53,711 bases of DNA from Elainella saxicola E1 (GTDB lineage Bacteria > Cyanobacteriota > Cyanobacteriia > Elainellales > Elainellaceae). Shown one piece after another: positions 1 to 8,332 of this stretch. The position numbers were made by a program, and so were the translations under genes. A model generated the notes under the pieces. It saw only the letters and a list, made by a program, of their open reading frames with translations, ran no database searches and was not told where the DNA came from. Position 1 is the first letter of the stretch. Each line of letters begins with the position of its first letter. The stretch covers positions 1-53,711 of the forward strand of contig LUGL01000044.1 of the NCBI GenBank assembly GCA_002796835.1, written 5' to 3'.

Positions 1-2
1 AA

Positions 3-359
3 GGTTGTCAGATTCAAGCGTTGCAGTTATCGAGTGGGACTCGATTGACCAATGCCTTAGCAACCTACTCGATTGTTGCCACTCGAATTTTGTGGCTGAC
101 CTACCAGGCACGATTGCAGCCTGAGCAATCTTGTGAGTGCATCCTCAGTCGGGCAGAGTGGCGACTGTTGCGGCGCAAATTCGAGCCGAAAAATCGGAGT
201 CAGAAGCCACCGACGTTTGCACAAGCAATTCGTTGGATTGCAAGGCTGGGCGGTTTTATGGGCAGTCAGAGTGATGAACCTGGACTGAAAACGATCTGGA
301 GAGGAATTAGTAAGTTATATGATTTGCTTGAAGGGGTGCAACTTGCGGCTAAAACCTAA
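3..359 (+). CDS. Tn5-like (IS4 family) transposase, C-terminal fragment
   Basis: The reading frame is open from the first bases of the window, so the gene starts upstream; only the last ~118 residues are here. The segment IARLGGFMGS...GLKTIWRG strongly resembles the C-terminal region of Tn5 transposase (IARLGGFM followed by a tryptophan-containing helix), which in Tn5 supports dimerisation of the synaptic complex. The DDE catalytic residues lie upstream and cannot be checked. The frame ends at a normal TAA. I cannot identify the terminal inverted repeat in the ~210 bases that follow. It may be an intact IS cut by the window edge, or a remnant. Confidence 0.8.
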   Translation, partial: GCQIQALQLSSGTRLTNALATYSIVATRILWLTYQARLQPEQSCECILSRAEWRLLRRKFEPKNRSQKPPTFAQAIRWIARLGGFMGSQSDEPGLKTIWRGISKLYDLLEGVQLAAKT

Positions 360-571
360 GCTGCATCATCACTTCAGCAACTTTTGCGTAATGGATAGAA
401 ATAAATTGCGGGCTAGTACAGAAAGTCAGCTAAAGCAGACTGGGATTAGCATTGCGTGTACTTATTTCATTAGCCCACAATTCATTCGCGAGGAATAGAC
501 GTCCGATCAAAATCATGGCGTTAATCCGCAGCGGCATCGGGTCATTCTAGAAGCAGCATTGCCGAGGAAAA

Positions 572-1003
572 ATGTCTGTTTGGAAAACCTATTACCATCT
601 GGTTTGGGCAACCTATCAGCGCCGACCGCTCATCACCGAAACCAGCGAACCAAAATTGTACGATTACATCACCCTCAAATGCGAGGAGTTACATTGTCCG
701 CTATATGCGATTGGCGGCATGAGCGATCATCTGCATATTGTGGTCTCCATTCCGCCCAATTTATCGATCGCAGAATTCGCCAAACGCATCAAAGGCAGCA
801 GTCCTCGCTTCATGAACCAATGCCGTTTGGGATATCAATTTACCTGGCAACGAGAATATGGCGTGTTTTCGCTCGGCAGCAAACAACTCGATCGGGCGAT
901 CAATTATGTGCAAAACCAAAAAGCCCACCACCGTTCTGGCCGTATTCATCGATCGATCGAACCTGAAATCCTCGATAGCAAAACTCAACCTAATGAGGAT
1001 TGA
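572..1003 (+). CDS. REP-associated tyrosine transposase (Y1 HUH family)
   Basis: A 143-residue protein of the IS200/IS605 TnpA / RAYT type: a single-strand DNA endonuclease that cuts next to hairpins using one tyrosine. The metal-binding HUH motif is H53-L54-H55, in the typical context GGMSDHLHIVVSIP, and the likely nucleophile is Y112 in RAINYVQNQKAHH. The N-terminus (YYHLVWATYQRRP) is typical of the family. The ATG at 572 follows GAGGAAA. No tnpB or other partner is adjacent. Two hairpins lie just downstream (1051-1069 and 1081-1108) and could be its substrates, but this is inference. A longer overlapping frame from 559 is a shadow. Confidence 0.9.
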   Translation: MSVWKTYYHLVWATYQRRPLITETSEPKLYDYITLKCEELHCPLYAIGGMSDHLHIVVSIPPNLSIAEFAKRIKGSSPRFMNQCRLGYQFTWQREYGVFSLGSKQLDRAINYVQNQKAHHRSGRIHRSIEPEILDSKTQPNED

Positions 1004-1050
1004 AATTCAGCCCCATGATTTCTTGCCAGCCCCACATCTCTCACCTTTTT

Positions 1051-1069
1051 AGTCCACTTCAAGTGGACT
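1051..1069. repeat. Perfect 9-bp palindrome downstream of the REP transposase
   Basis: AGTCCACTT and AAGTGGACT are separated by one base, giving a 9-bp stem with almost no loop. It lies 48 bases after the transposase stop. It could be a REP-like hairpin recognised by the Y1 transposase, an IS200 end, or a terminator; no T-run follows on the plus strand. Confidence 0.6.
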
Positions 1070-1080
1070 TCCTCTAATAG

Positions 1081-1108
1081 CCCGCATTTCAATCGCTTCA
1101 ATCGCGGG
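1081..1108. repeat. Hairpin with an internal 9-bp direct duplication
   Basis: CCCGC (1081-1085) pairs with GCGGG (1104-1108). The loop carries TTCAATCGC twice in tandem, so the structure looks like a shorter CCCGC-GCGGG hairpin enlarged by slippage. It overlaps the last codons of the small Xre gene on the minus strand and sits next to the palindrome at 1051, so the pair may be one REP-like unit. Confidence 0.5.
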
Positions 1109-1328
1109 ACTCATCCGATCGATCGACCTCATACTCGATCAAATCCACCGGCGTACACTCTAAATACTCACAAAGCGCATTCAATGTATCCCCACCAATT
1201 CTCGGCATATTATCTTGGTTTTTGAGTGAGGAAATTGCATTCGGATGAACATCCATCAATGCTGCCAAGCGTTTATTTGTCATACGCTGTCTAGCCATCA
1301 CTTCTCTCAATCGCCAACGAATCACCAA
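1098..1328 (-). CDS. Small Xre/Cro-C1-type HTH regulator
   Basis: A 76-residue single-domain DNA-binding protein. Residues 5-60 form a Cro/C1-type helix-turn-helix (MTNKRLAALMDVHPNAISSL is the HTH core), with the family's usual ending LCEYLECTPVDLIEY. Such proteins are typical of the HTH_26 group: short Xre-like regulators found alone or beside mobile elements. The acidic tail (DRSDESRD) is encoded within a hairpin-forming repeat, so its C-terminus may have been altered by repeat insertion. It converges on the REP transposase gene; a functional link is unproven. Confidence 0.85.
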   Translation of the reverse strand: MVIRWRLREVMARQRMTNKRLAALMDVHPNAISSLKNQDNMPRIGGDTLNALCEYLECTPVDLIEYEVDRSDESRD

Positions 1329-1403
1329 TTTTTAATGCCCAATCGATCGAATTTATTACAGCGCTAATCGCGATTCTTGAGACACTTCGACCGCAAAAAT
1401 CAA

Positions 1404-1433
1404 AGTCCCCCAGAATTGGGGGATTGAGGGGGC
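1404..1433. repeat. Cyanobacterial C5/G5 palindromic dispersed repeat
   Basis: CCCCC at 1407-1411 can pair with either of two G5 blocks at 1418-1422 and 1428-1432, with AGAATT as the first loop. The pattern AAAGTCCCCC..GGGGGATT.AGGGGGC resembles a small repeat I associate with intergenic regions of many cyanobacterial genomes. It lies in the gap between the Xre gene and the DegT-family gene. The family assignment is from memory of the motif; the palindrome itself is visible. Confidence 0.65.
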
Positions 1434-1493
1434 CGACAGCCGATCGCTCCATTCACAGAAATTTTTTGATCATCTGCGGGTCTCTAAACATTC

Positions 1494-1510
1494 GCGAGCG
1501 AGACGCTCGC
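1494..1510 (-). terminator. Hairpin just after the DegT-family gene
   Basis: GCGAGCG (1494-1500), loop AGA, CGCTCGC (1504-1510): a perfect 7-bp GC-rich stem ending 6 bases beyond the stop codon of the minus-strand aminotransferase gene. There is no T-run, so it may stabilise the 3' end rather than terminate, or it may be another dispersed palindrome. Confidence 0.45.
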
Positions 1511-1516
1511 ACTAAA

Positions 1517-2674
1517 TCAACCCTGATTCAACGCTTCCTTCAGCGCATAAACTACCTGCTCCTGCTGCTCGATCGAAAGCTCCGGGAACATCGGCAGCGA
1601 AATCACCTCATGAGCCACCTGCTCTGTGATTGGCAAACTGCCCGATGCATAGCCCAGCGATTCATAAACAGGCTGAAGATGCAGCGGCAAAGGATAGTAG
1701 AGCGCAGTACCCACATCTTGCTGTTTCAGCAGTTCCCGAATTCGATCGCGATAGCTGGCCCGATCGTCCGTTGCGCTCGGTGGCGTGACGCGAATCGTGT
1801 ATTGATTCCAGGCACTTTGTCCCCCTTCTGGCGATTGAGGTCGAATCACACCGGGTAAAGGGGCAAGGAGCTGATCATATCGATCGGCGATCGTCTGCCG
1901 TTTCGCATTCCAGTCATCCAGGTGACGCAGCTTAATTTGCAAAATCATGGCCTGAATCGCATCCAAGCGGCTGTTTAGACCAATCGATTCATAGACATAC
2001 TGCTGGCTTTGCCCGTGATTCCGCAGCTGCTGCATTTGGGTCGCGAGATCAGGATGATTTGTTGTGATTGCTCCACCGTCTCCGCAGGCTCCTAAATTTT
2101 TGGTGGGATAGAAACTAAAGCAGCCAATATGTCCGATGCTGCCCACTCTTGCGCCATTCCAGGTGGCTCCGGTGGCCTGGGCACAATCTTCGATTACCCA
2201 GAGTTGATGGGCTTCAGCAATTTGCATCAGGCGCGTCATGTTCACGGGTTGACCAAACAGGTGAACCGGAATAATCGCTTTGGTGCGATCGGTAATTGCC
2301 GCCTCGATCTGGTTCACATCCAGGTTGAAAGTTTCTGGTTCAATATCGACAAAAACAGGCGTTGCTCCTACTGCGCTAATTGTCTCAGCCGTGGCAAAAA
2401 AGGTGAAGGCACTCGTAATTACCTGATCACCTGGGCCGATCTTGAGCGATCGCAAGGCCAAATACAGTGCATCTGTGCCGGAATTACAGCCAATGCAATC
2501 TGTTGTGCCGATGTAGGTTGCGAATTGCTGCTCAAAGGTTTCGACGGTTGGTCCGCCAATGTAACGGCCAGAAGCCAAAATTTCCAGAACCGCAGACCCG
2601 ATCTCATCACCGATCAGCCGATATTGCTGACCTAACTCAAATGCTGGAATAGAACTCACTCGTTTACACCACAC
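1517..2674 (-). CDS. DegT/DnrJ/EryC1/StrS-family PLP-dependent aminotransferase
   Basis: Transfers an amino group from an amino acid to a keto-sugar, as in building amino sugars for surface polysaccharides or glycans. The 385-residue length fits. The PLP lysine is K192 in SFYPTKNLGACGDGGAI, with D163 in VIEDCAQATGA contacting the pyridine ring and the S/T-rich phosphate-binding segment NSGTDALYLAL near residue 64. The frame opens at GTG 2674; GTG 2659, giving VSSIPAFELGQQY, fits the family N-terminus better, and neither has a convincing Shine-Dalgarno site. No sugar-modifying neighbour is present, so the exact sugar is unknown. Confidence 0.9.
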   Translation of the reverse strand: MWCKRVSSIPAFELGQQYRLIGDEIGSAVLEILASGRYIGGPTVETFEQQFATYIGTTDCIGCNSGTDALYLALRSLKIGPGDQVITSAFTFFATAETISAVGATPVFVDIEPETFNLDVNQIEAAITDRTKAIIPVHLFGQPVNMTRLMQIAEAHQLWVIEDCAQATGATWNGARVGSIGHIGCFSFYPTKNLGACGDGGAITTNHPDLATQMQQLRNHGQSQQYVYESIGLNSRLDAIQAMILQIKLRHLDDWNAKRQTIADRYDQLLAPLPGVIRPQSPEGGQSAWNQYTIRVTPPSATDDRASYRDRIRELLKQQDVGTALYYPLPLHLQPVYESLGYASGSLPITEQVAHEVISLPMFPELSIEQQEQVVYALKEALNQG

Positions 2675-3216
2675 ATGAATCGCTAAGGAAGCCGATCGAC
2701 CTTAACGATCGATCGACACAAACTATCTTCCATCATCTTCTGTGCATCATGAAGTCTTCCATCATCCAGAAGCAAAAACTTCTCAGTCCCAAATCTGACA
2801 AAGGGGACAAATTTTCGGTTGCAAAATTGGAAACCGGGCTAATTGGACGATCGGTTTCGCTTTTAATGGGTAGCAGTTCAGCTCCGAACAACCTGGTTAA
2901 TATCACACCTTTGCGGCAAGGGGTGGACTACAGGACGCGCTCTTTCCTTGGGGAAACTGCCTCATCGAATTTCCTGCTACACTCTTTGCTGCTTTTTTAA
3001 TCAGTGCGATCGGTTACCGCCGCTCTCCGTCTACATACAGAAGAACCTGAAGGACGATTGCAGAAGATTTGCAGAAGTGGCTTTGTTCTGCCGACAAATT
3101 CTAACTTTGTTCGATAAACTGGCAACTTAGTAGCGCAATGGCCAATCAAACTAACTGGCAACGAGTGTGAGCTAGAGCGTAGAATTCCTAAGACTCGTGA
3201 AGGGGTGAACGGCATT
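2675..3216. other. Intergenic region between divergent genes
   Basis: About 540 bases between the divergent aminotransferase and TonB-like genes. It must hold both promoters, but I see no clear -35/-10 pair, structured RNA or repeat. An 83-codon frame at 2749-3000 has no recognisable family features and is not called. Confidence 0.4.
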
Positions 3217-4338
3217 ATGGCATCCTCAAATCAATTTCAGAATCTCTCTGCGACTTTCCAGCAGAAGCTGCAAGAGATGAGGCATAGTCCATCCGCCATT
3301 TCTGCATTGGCTTCCTTAGGGCTGCATGGGCTGATATTCCTGGCTCTGCCGCTATTGTCCTATACGGCAGTTCAGCCAGAAGAACCCGAAATTCGTCGCC
3401 CAGTGGAAGTGGTTGAGCTAACGCCCGACGAGCAAAAGCGACTGCCTGACTTTTCATCCCTGCCGCCGATCGAACTTCCCTCGATCACGCCTCCTCCCAA
3501 ACTGGGCAGCGATCTGTTTTCGCAATCCGATCTACCCAAACCTTCTGGAAGCAGTGTTTCTCCATCATTTCCCTCTAACGATTCATTGCTGACGCCCTTG
3601 CCAATCTTTATTCCACCGCCCGCGCCAATCACCGATATTCCCACCTTCACGATTCCAATTACTCCCCTACCTCGCAGTACCGCACCGAAACCAGCCCCTG
3701 CTCCTTCTCCGGCTCCACAAACCAGCCAATCGGCATCGCCTAGTCCAACCCCATCTCCAGATGCTGCGCCATCTCCTGCACCAACCGTTGCCGTTGAGCC
3801 ACCGCCCGCCGGAGCCGAATCTCCACAGCCTCAAGCAACAGAGTCACCGCAACCCCGCACCCAAGAGCAAATCCAGCAGGACTTGGTGGCCAGACAACAG
3901 GAATTGCGCGAGCTGTATACCTACAATCCTTCAGGAACTCGTCAGGGTGATGCCCAATCCTCGTTTGCGGCCTGGTTCTATGAGGATTTGAAGAAAACCG
4001 GCGACGATTTCGATCGCCGTAAAGAAGAAAAAGTGACGCTGGATTATCCCAAAATTGCCTGTCCGCTTAAGCAGAGCCGCTTTGCCGTCGTTGGACTCAT
4101 GGTTGATCCAGAGAACAAAATTGTGGGTGAACCTAAAATTCTGCAAAGCTCTGGCTATCGCCTGTTCAATCAGGCAGCCCTAGACGCGGTAAAAGACATG
4201 GCATTTGAAAATACGACAGGAGACGATAAGACAGCCAAAGTCGAGCAGCTTCATCTGGTAACTGTGAACTTTGAGTACAGCGAAGATGTCTGTCCACCTG
4301 GATTGGCTCCAGCAGCTTCAACTGCTCCGGCAGGCTAA
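3217..4338 (+). CDS. TonB-family protein with proline-rich linker
   Basis: Layout is that of an energy transducer: a cytoplasmic N-terminus, one membrane segment (about residues 28-46, SALASLGLHGLIFLALPLL), a long Pro/Ser/Ala-rich periplasmic linker (about 90-220), and a C-terminal TonB-like domain (about 260-360) containing VVGLMVDPENKIVG and a terminal beta strand LVTVNFEYSED. TonB proteins transmit ExbB/ExbD energy to outer-membrane receptors. No exbB, exbD or receptor gene is nearby, and many cyanobacterial TonB-like proteins are of unverified function. ATG 3217 is preferred, with AGGGG upstream; an in-frame GTG at 3205 has no spacing for that site. Confidence 0.75.
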   Translation: MASSNQFQNLSATFQQKLQEMRHSPSAISALASLGLHGLIFLALPLLSYTAVQPEEPEIRRPVEVVELTPDEQKRLPDFSSLPPIELPSITPPPKLGSDLFSQSDLPKPSGSSVSPSFPSNDSLLTPLPIFIPPPAPITDIPTFTIPITPLPRSTAPKPAPAPSPAPQTSQSASPSPTPSPDAAPSPAPTVAVEPPPAGAESPQPQATESPQPRTQEQIQQDLVARQQELRELYTYNPSGTRQGDAQSSFAAWFYEDLKKTGDDFDRRKEEKVTLDYPKIACPLKQSRFAVVGLMVDPENKIVGEPKILQSSGYRLFNQAALDAVKDMAFENTTGDDKTAKVEQLHLVTVNFEYSEDVCPPGLAPAASTAPAG

Positions 4339-4346
4339 CTGTAGAT

Positions 4347-4859
4347 TTATCCCATGACTTGCGACCAGGTAGTGACCAGGAAAACAACCATCGCGACGAT
4401 CGCCAACAAGCCTTCGATTAAATTTCCGATCAGCGTTCCGACGACAATCCCAACGCCAGCCTGGATCGCCAGCTTGAAATCACGACGGTAGAGATATTCA
4501 CCCACGATCGCCCCGACCAGAGGTCCAATTAGCAAACCCAATAGGGGACCACCGATCGGCAGCGCCGGTAACAGGCCAAAAACGCCGAGAAACAAGCCAA
4601 TTATGGCTCCAACTTGGCCCCAGGTACTGGCTCCTGCTTTTTTCGCACCCAGGTAAGTCGCTAAGAAATCGATCCCTAGATTGGCAACTAAAGCAAATAG
4701 GGCGACTCCTAGCGGAACCCAAATTCCAGCAAAGCCGGCTGCCATGCCCCAAATCACGATCGCAATCACGATCAAAATGACACCGGGCAATCCCGGCACC
4801 ACGGCCCCCACAACACCAACAGCCATCATGGCAACCAGCAGCCAATAAAGTAGAGTCAT
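4347..4859 (-). CDS. DUF456 family membrane protein
   Basis: A 170-residue, very hydrophobic, glycine-rich protein with roughly five to six membrane segments and repeated small-residue motifs (GVVGAVVPGLPG, GLFLGVFGLLPALPIGGPLLG), as in the DUF456 family, whose function is unknown. The start MTLLYWLLVAM at 4859 is chosen because the upstream 46 codons of the open frame lie inside the preceding gene and do not look like membrane protein. Its ATG overlaps the TGA of the CCB-type gene (ATGA), implying translational coupling. It ends 8 bases from the convergent TonB-like gene. Confidence 0.85.
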   Translation of the reverse strand: MTLLYWLLVAMMAVGVVGAVVPGLPGVILIVIAIVIWGMAAGFAGIWVPLGVALFALVANLGIDFLATYLGAKKAGASTWGQVGAIIGLFLGVFGLLPALPIGGPLLGLLIGPLVGAIVGEYLYRRDFKLAIQAGVGIVVGTLIGNLIEGLLAIVAMVVFLVTTWSQVMG

Positions 4860-5509
4860 CGGGTGGTCCTTACTGAGTTCAATGTGTTGGCTAACTTGTC
4901 GGCGATCCCAGCGATCCAGGCTTCGTCCTGCTGGGTATAGCTGCGGGGCGCATTGGCTCCTAAAATCATCACGCCCTGTTGACCGATCGGCTGACAAATC
5001 ACGCCTTGAGTATTTTCTGGCAAGTAATCAAATTCTACTTTGCCGGGATAGAGGTTCAGGTTCACCAAATAGACAGGTTTTTGCGTTTGCAAGACTCGCT
5101 GGACAATTGCACCCGGTTTGACTTCAGAGTTGGCTCCTAAAATGCCGCGCCGCAGCAACACGTTGCCCTCATGCCACACGACGATCGATTTAGTCACTGT
5201 GTTGGTTAACAGCAAATGGGAAGCCCAGGCCAGTTCAGTTTGCACCGCTTCCGGTAAATCAGGGGCCAGCTCAAATCCTTCGGGGCCGATTAGCGTGACT
5301 GCATCCGGCGGTTTCGGCTGAATTCGCTGCCACAGCAATCCGGTGAGAATCAGCAAGGCACTAACAATCACTCCCAACGCATCCGATCGCGCCTGCGAAT
5401 TGGTTAACTCAGGTGTGACCAGGCGGTTGATCATCAATAGCGTGCCTGCCACAATGCCTACAACGATCGGCAATTGCCGCAAGATTTGATTTTGATCCGG
5501 TTTAGCCAT
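4856..5509 (-). CDS. CCB2/CCB4-type cytochrome b6f cofactor assembly protein
   Basis: A 217-residue protein with two N-terminal membrane segments (about 13-28 and 43-61) followed by a GAF-like soluble domain (LIGPEGFELAPDLP ... GVICQPIGQQGVMILGANAPRSY). This matches the family named cofactor assembly of complex C subunit B, related to plant and algal CCB2 and CCB4, which help attach heme c(i) (heme cn) to cytochrome b6. Family recognition is from overall pattern, without an alignment. It is first in a two-gene unit with the DUF456 gene. Confidence 0.8.
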   Translation of the reverse strand: MAKPDQNQILRQLPIVVGIVAGTLLMINRLVTPELTNSQARSDALGVIVSALLILTGLLWQRIQPKPPDAVTLIGPEGFELAPDLPEAVQTELAWASHLLLTNTVTKSIVVWHEGNVLLRRGILGANSEVKPGAIVQRVLQTQKPVYLVNLNLYPGKVEFDYLPENTQGVICQPIGQQGVMILGANAPRSYTQQDEAWIAGIADKLANTLNSVRTTR

Positions 5510-5683
5510 CGCGCAATTTTCTCCTTACTCCTCTACCCTACACTGCGGATGAAGATTTGATAGAGAAAGCCAAATTGTCCAAAAAAGCGATCGTCAGACT
5601 CCCCTGTTTTGAGCTAAATCCGCTATCCTAAATCCGAAGATTCTTTCGTGGCCATCATGGCCTAACCTGAAGCCGCAGTCAAA

Positions 5684-5688
5684 AGGAG
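5684..5688 (+). promoter_or_regulatory. Ribosome binding site that decides a TTG start
   Basis: AGGAG at 5684-5688 is 7 bases before TTG 5696 but only 1 base before the in-frame TTG 5690, so 5696 is the better start of the carboxypeptidase gene. Confidence 0.7.
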
Positions 5689-5695
5689 TTTGGGT

Positions 5696-7009
5696 TTGCT
5701 AGACCTGTTAGGTGGACTTTTCTCAATCCTGCTCAATCCTTCTCCCAAAGTCGAGTTGTTGAAAACGACGAACTGGTCGCCCTGGCTTGATCCAACTTGG
5801 GTACAGTCGCTTGCTGCGCCAAGTCCAGATCCGGTGGCGGAATTAGCAGTACGACAACATCTCGGCAGCCTTGCTGCGATGGGATTGCCAAGCACCAATC
5901 AAGCTATCTGGATGCAAACCGGGCACCAAGTTTTGGTGGAACATCAGGCGACTACCCCCCTTTCAGCCGCCTCTTTGACGAAAATTGCGACGACATTGGC
6001 CACCCTGACCGAATGGGGACCTGATCATCAGTTTGAAACGACATTCAGTACGGCAGCTCCAATTCAAGATGGTGTGGTCCAGGGCGATTTGATTGTGAAC
6101 GGCGGTGGCGATCCCTTTTTTGTGTGGGAAGAAGCGATTACGGTTGGGAATGCTCTGAATCAGGCTGGAATTCGGGAAGTCAAAGGCAATTTGATCATCG
6201 CGGGCTACTTTGCCATGAACTTCCATGAAGACCCCCTGACTTCGGGAAATGCCTTGAAGCAAGCACTGAATGCCGATCTCTGGTCCACTGAAATTGCTAC
6301 CCAATATCAGGCTCTCCCTGCAGGGACACCGCGCCCCCAAGTTGTGATTCGGGGAAATGCGCAGTTAGGCAAGGCCGATCCCCAGGCCAAATTGATCGTG
6401 CAGCACCAATCGATGCCTCTTGTGGACCTGCTGAAGGCCATGAATGTCTACAGCAATAATTTCATGGCTCAGATGTTGGCAGACGGTATCGGCGGAGCTG
6501 GCGCTGTCTCCCAGCAAGTGGTTCAAGTTACTAAAATTCCGCCAGAAGAAATTCAGTTAACCAATGGTTCAGGTCTTGGCATGGAAAATCGGCTTTCCGC
6601 CAGGGCGATCTCCACAATGCTGATCGCAACTCAACGCTATCTTCAGGCTCGGAACTTGACGATCGCCGATATTTATCCGGTCATTGGTCGCGATGGTGGC
6701 ACTTTGAAATGGCGAGAAACTCCAGCGGGCACGATCGTCAAAACCGGCACGCTCGACGAGGTCAGTTCGTTAGCCGGAGTTCTCCCCACGCGCGATCGAG
6801 GGCTGGTCTGGTTTGCCATCATCAATTTGGGAAGTGGCGATCTAGACCAATTTCACCATGAACAGGATTTGTTGCTGTCAAAATTAAGTCAGGCTTGGGG
6901 ATCGGCAACTCTAGCAGCAGTCCAACCGACGGATCACAATCCAGAAGGTACTAATAAACTGGGCTCTGCGAAACGAAATCATCTCGCCAAAGAAATGATG
7001 CAGCAGTAA
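5696..7009 (+). CDS. dacB: D-alanyl-D-alanine carboxypeptidase, PBP4/DacB-like (S13)
   Basis: A penicillin-binding enzyme that trims or cleaves peptidoglycan peptides. All three active-site motifs are present (numbering from TTG 5696): SxxK as S93-L-T-K96, SxN as S253-N-N255, and KTG at 349-351. The ~156 residues between SxxK and SxN are shorter than in E. coli PBP4, as is common in cyanobacterial members. The N-terminus (LLDLLGGLFSILL) is a hydrophobic membrane segment rather than an obvious cleaved signal. The start is TTG. It stands alone on the plus strand, converging on lptC. Confidence 0.88.
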   Translation: MLDLLGGLFSILLNPSPKVELLKTTNWSPWLDPTWVQSLAAPSPDPVAELAVRQHLGSLAAMGLPSTNQAIWMQTGHQVLVEHQATTPLSAASLTKIATTLATLTEWGPDHQFETTFSTAAPIQDGVVQGDLIVNGGGDPFFVWEEAITVGNALNQAGIREVKGNLIIAGYFAMNFHEDPLTSGNALKQALNADLWSTEIATQYQALPAGTPRPQVVIRGNAQLGKADPQAKLIVQHQSMPLVDLLKAMNVYSNNFMAQMLADGIGGAGAVSQQVVQVTKIPPEEIQLTNGSGLGMENRLSARAISTMLIATQRYLQARNLTIADIYPVIGRDGGTLKWRETPAGTIVKTGTLDEVSSLAGVLPTRDRGLVWFAIINLGSGDLDQFHHEQDLLLSKLSQAWGSATLAAVQPTDHNPEGTNKLGSAKRNHLAKEMMQQ

Positions 7010-7031
7010 ATTAATCTCAGTTCACAAGTCG

Positions 7032-8189
7032 CTACCCACCTGGAATCACATCTTTCCCCGGCACAATTTCGGTAACGACTCGTCCGCCGCTGACCACAAC
7101 TGTTTTGTTTTGCAGTTTGCCAACGGCTTTTGCACCTCGCAATGTGGCTGGTGGATCGGGCTGAACATAAACAACGTTGCCTTCAGCAGTGACTTCCTGA
7201 GAGGACACCTTCCAGGTCAAGCTATCTGCTGCCAAGTTTGCCTGGTTAGCTGAAACAGCTCGAACATTACCGTTGAAATAAGCCACTTTGGGCTTGAGTT
7301 CCATGCGACCCCGGTTAGCCGTAATCGTGATTTGCTGCTGCCGATGTACGGTGGTGATGGGTTGGTCGGCGATCAGCGTTTGCTGGTTGACGTTCCAGAT
7401 CAACGAGTTGCCGGTAATCAGCAAGGGGGGATCCAGCAGCGTTAAGCGAGCGTTTTGTTGCAGATGGGCTGTCTTTTTCACCAGATCCACTTCTGCTCGA
7501 TCGGCATTGGCCTGATCGGTTGCCTGAGTCCCCTGTAAGCGCTGAACCTGAACCGGACGATCGACCTGCACTTTTTCATCTTTCAAAAGCCAGATCGCAT
7601 GTTCGGTTTGGAGCCGTAATTTGGGATCGGTCGTAATTGCATTGACTTTGCCGATCAATTCAGCCCGACGCTGCCGGTTGAAAACCTTGCCCTGTTCTGC
7701 TGAGATTTTCATCTTGGGATGGGAGCCGCGCAGGTTACCCCGCAGGAGTAAGGTATCTTTCTTAGGTTGCCATTCCAGTTGATCAGACCGCAGCACGGCT
7801 CCACTCTGAGTATCTGTGGCGATTACTTCACCCTTCAACAAAATCCGATCGCCACTTTTCAGAATTTCGCCTTCTTGGGCCTGAATCCGATAAATGGGTT
7901 TGCCATCTTGATAAAGTTGACCTGTGGGAGATTTTACTTTTGCTGATTGCTGATCGGGCGTATAAATGGCTTGCGACGCTTTGACTTTCCAGAGCGTTTG
8001 GCCCTTATCATCTGCTTCTTCTAGCGTAATGTTGTTAAAGGCAAGGTTGGTATCTGGATCTTGGGCTGCTGAGGTGTCTTCAGCCAGCTTATCGGCTCCT
8101 CGGCTTTGAGGACGACAGCCGCTAAAAACAACGACCATCAGGACTAATATCAGGCTCCAGGGTTTCAGCCAGCCTTTTCGATCTTGCAT
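7032..8189 (-). CDS. lptC: LPS export periplasmic protein LptC (lipoprotein)
   Basis: 385 residues with a lipoprotein signal peptide: basic MQDRKGWLKPW, hydrophobic core, and lipobox VFSGC with C25 as the lipidated cysteine. The rest is repetitive beta-strand sequence of the OstA/LptA/LptC jellyroll type (GNLRGSHPKMKISAEQGKVF, GNVRAVSANQANLAADSLTWK, AEGNVVYVQPDPP). It is about twice as long as E. coli LptC, typical of cyanobacteria where LptC appears to carry extra jellyroll repeats. The role is bridging lipopolysaccharide from the inner-membrane LptBFG complex towards the outer membrane. The LabA-like gene lies upstream in the same direction, 143 bases away. Confidence 0.85.
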   Translation of the reverse strand: MQDRKGWLKPWSLILVLMVVVFSGCRPQSRGADKLAEDTSAAQDPDTNLAFNNITLEEADDKGQTLWKVKASQAIYTPDQQSAKVKSPTGQLYQDGKPIYRIQAQEGEILKSGDRILLKGEVIATDTQSGAVLRSDQLEWQPKKDTLLLRGNLRGSHPKMKISAEQGKVFNRQRRAELIGKVNAITTDPKLRLQTEHAIWLLKDEKVQVDRPVQVQRLQGTQATDQANADRAEVDLVKKTAHLQQNARLTLLDPPLLITGNSLIWNVNQQTLIADQPITTVHRQQQITITANRGRMELKPKVAYFNGNVRAVSANQANLAADSLTWKVSSQEVTAEGNVVYVQPDPPATLRGAKAVGKLQNKTVVVSGGRVVTEIVPGKDVIPGG

Positions 8190-8332
8190 TGTAATTTTCT
8201 ATCTCACCATTCAACAGTTGGGAATTAGCACCACAAGTGGTTGCGCCCAGCTCATCTTTCTGACGCTTCGATCATGACATGAGTTGCCCTTTATTGACTG
8301 GGATTCCTGCTCTATCGATCTGGAAATCGCTA

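Noticed and set aside
559-966. 135-codon frame overlapping the REP transposase gene
   Set aside because: It is in a different frame from a gene with clear HUH and tyrosine motifs; no protein pattern of its own.
2749-3000. 83-codon frame upstream of the TonB-like gene
   Set aside because: No recognisable motif and no good ribosome site.
4860-4997. 46-codon N-terminal extension of the DUF456 protein
   Set aside because: It lies inside the CCB-type gene; the ATGA overlap start is more natural.
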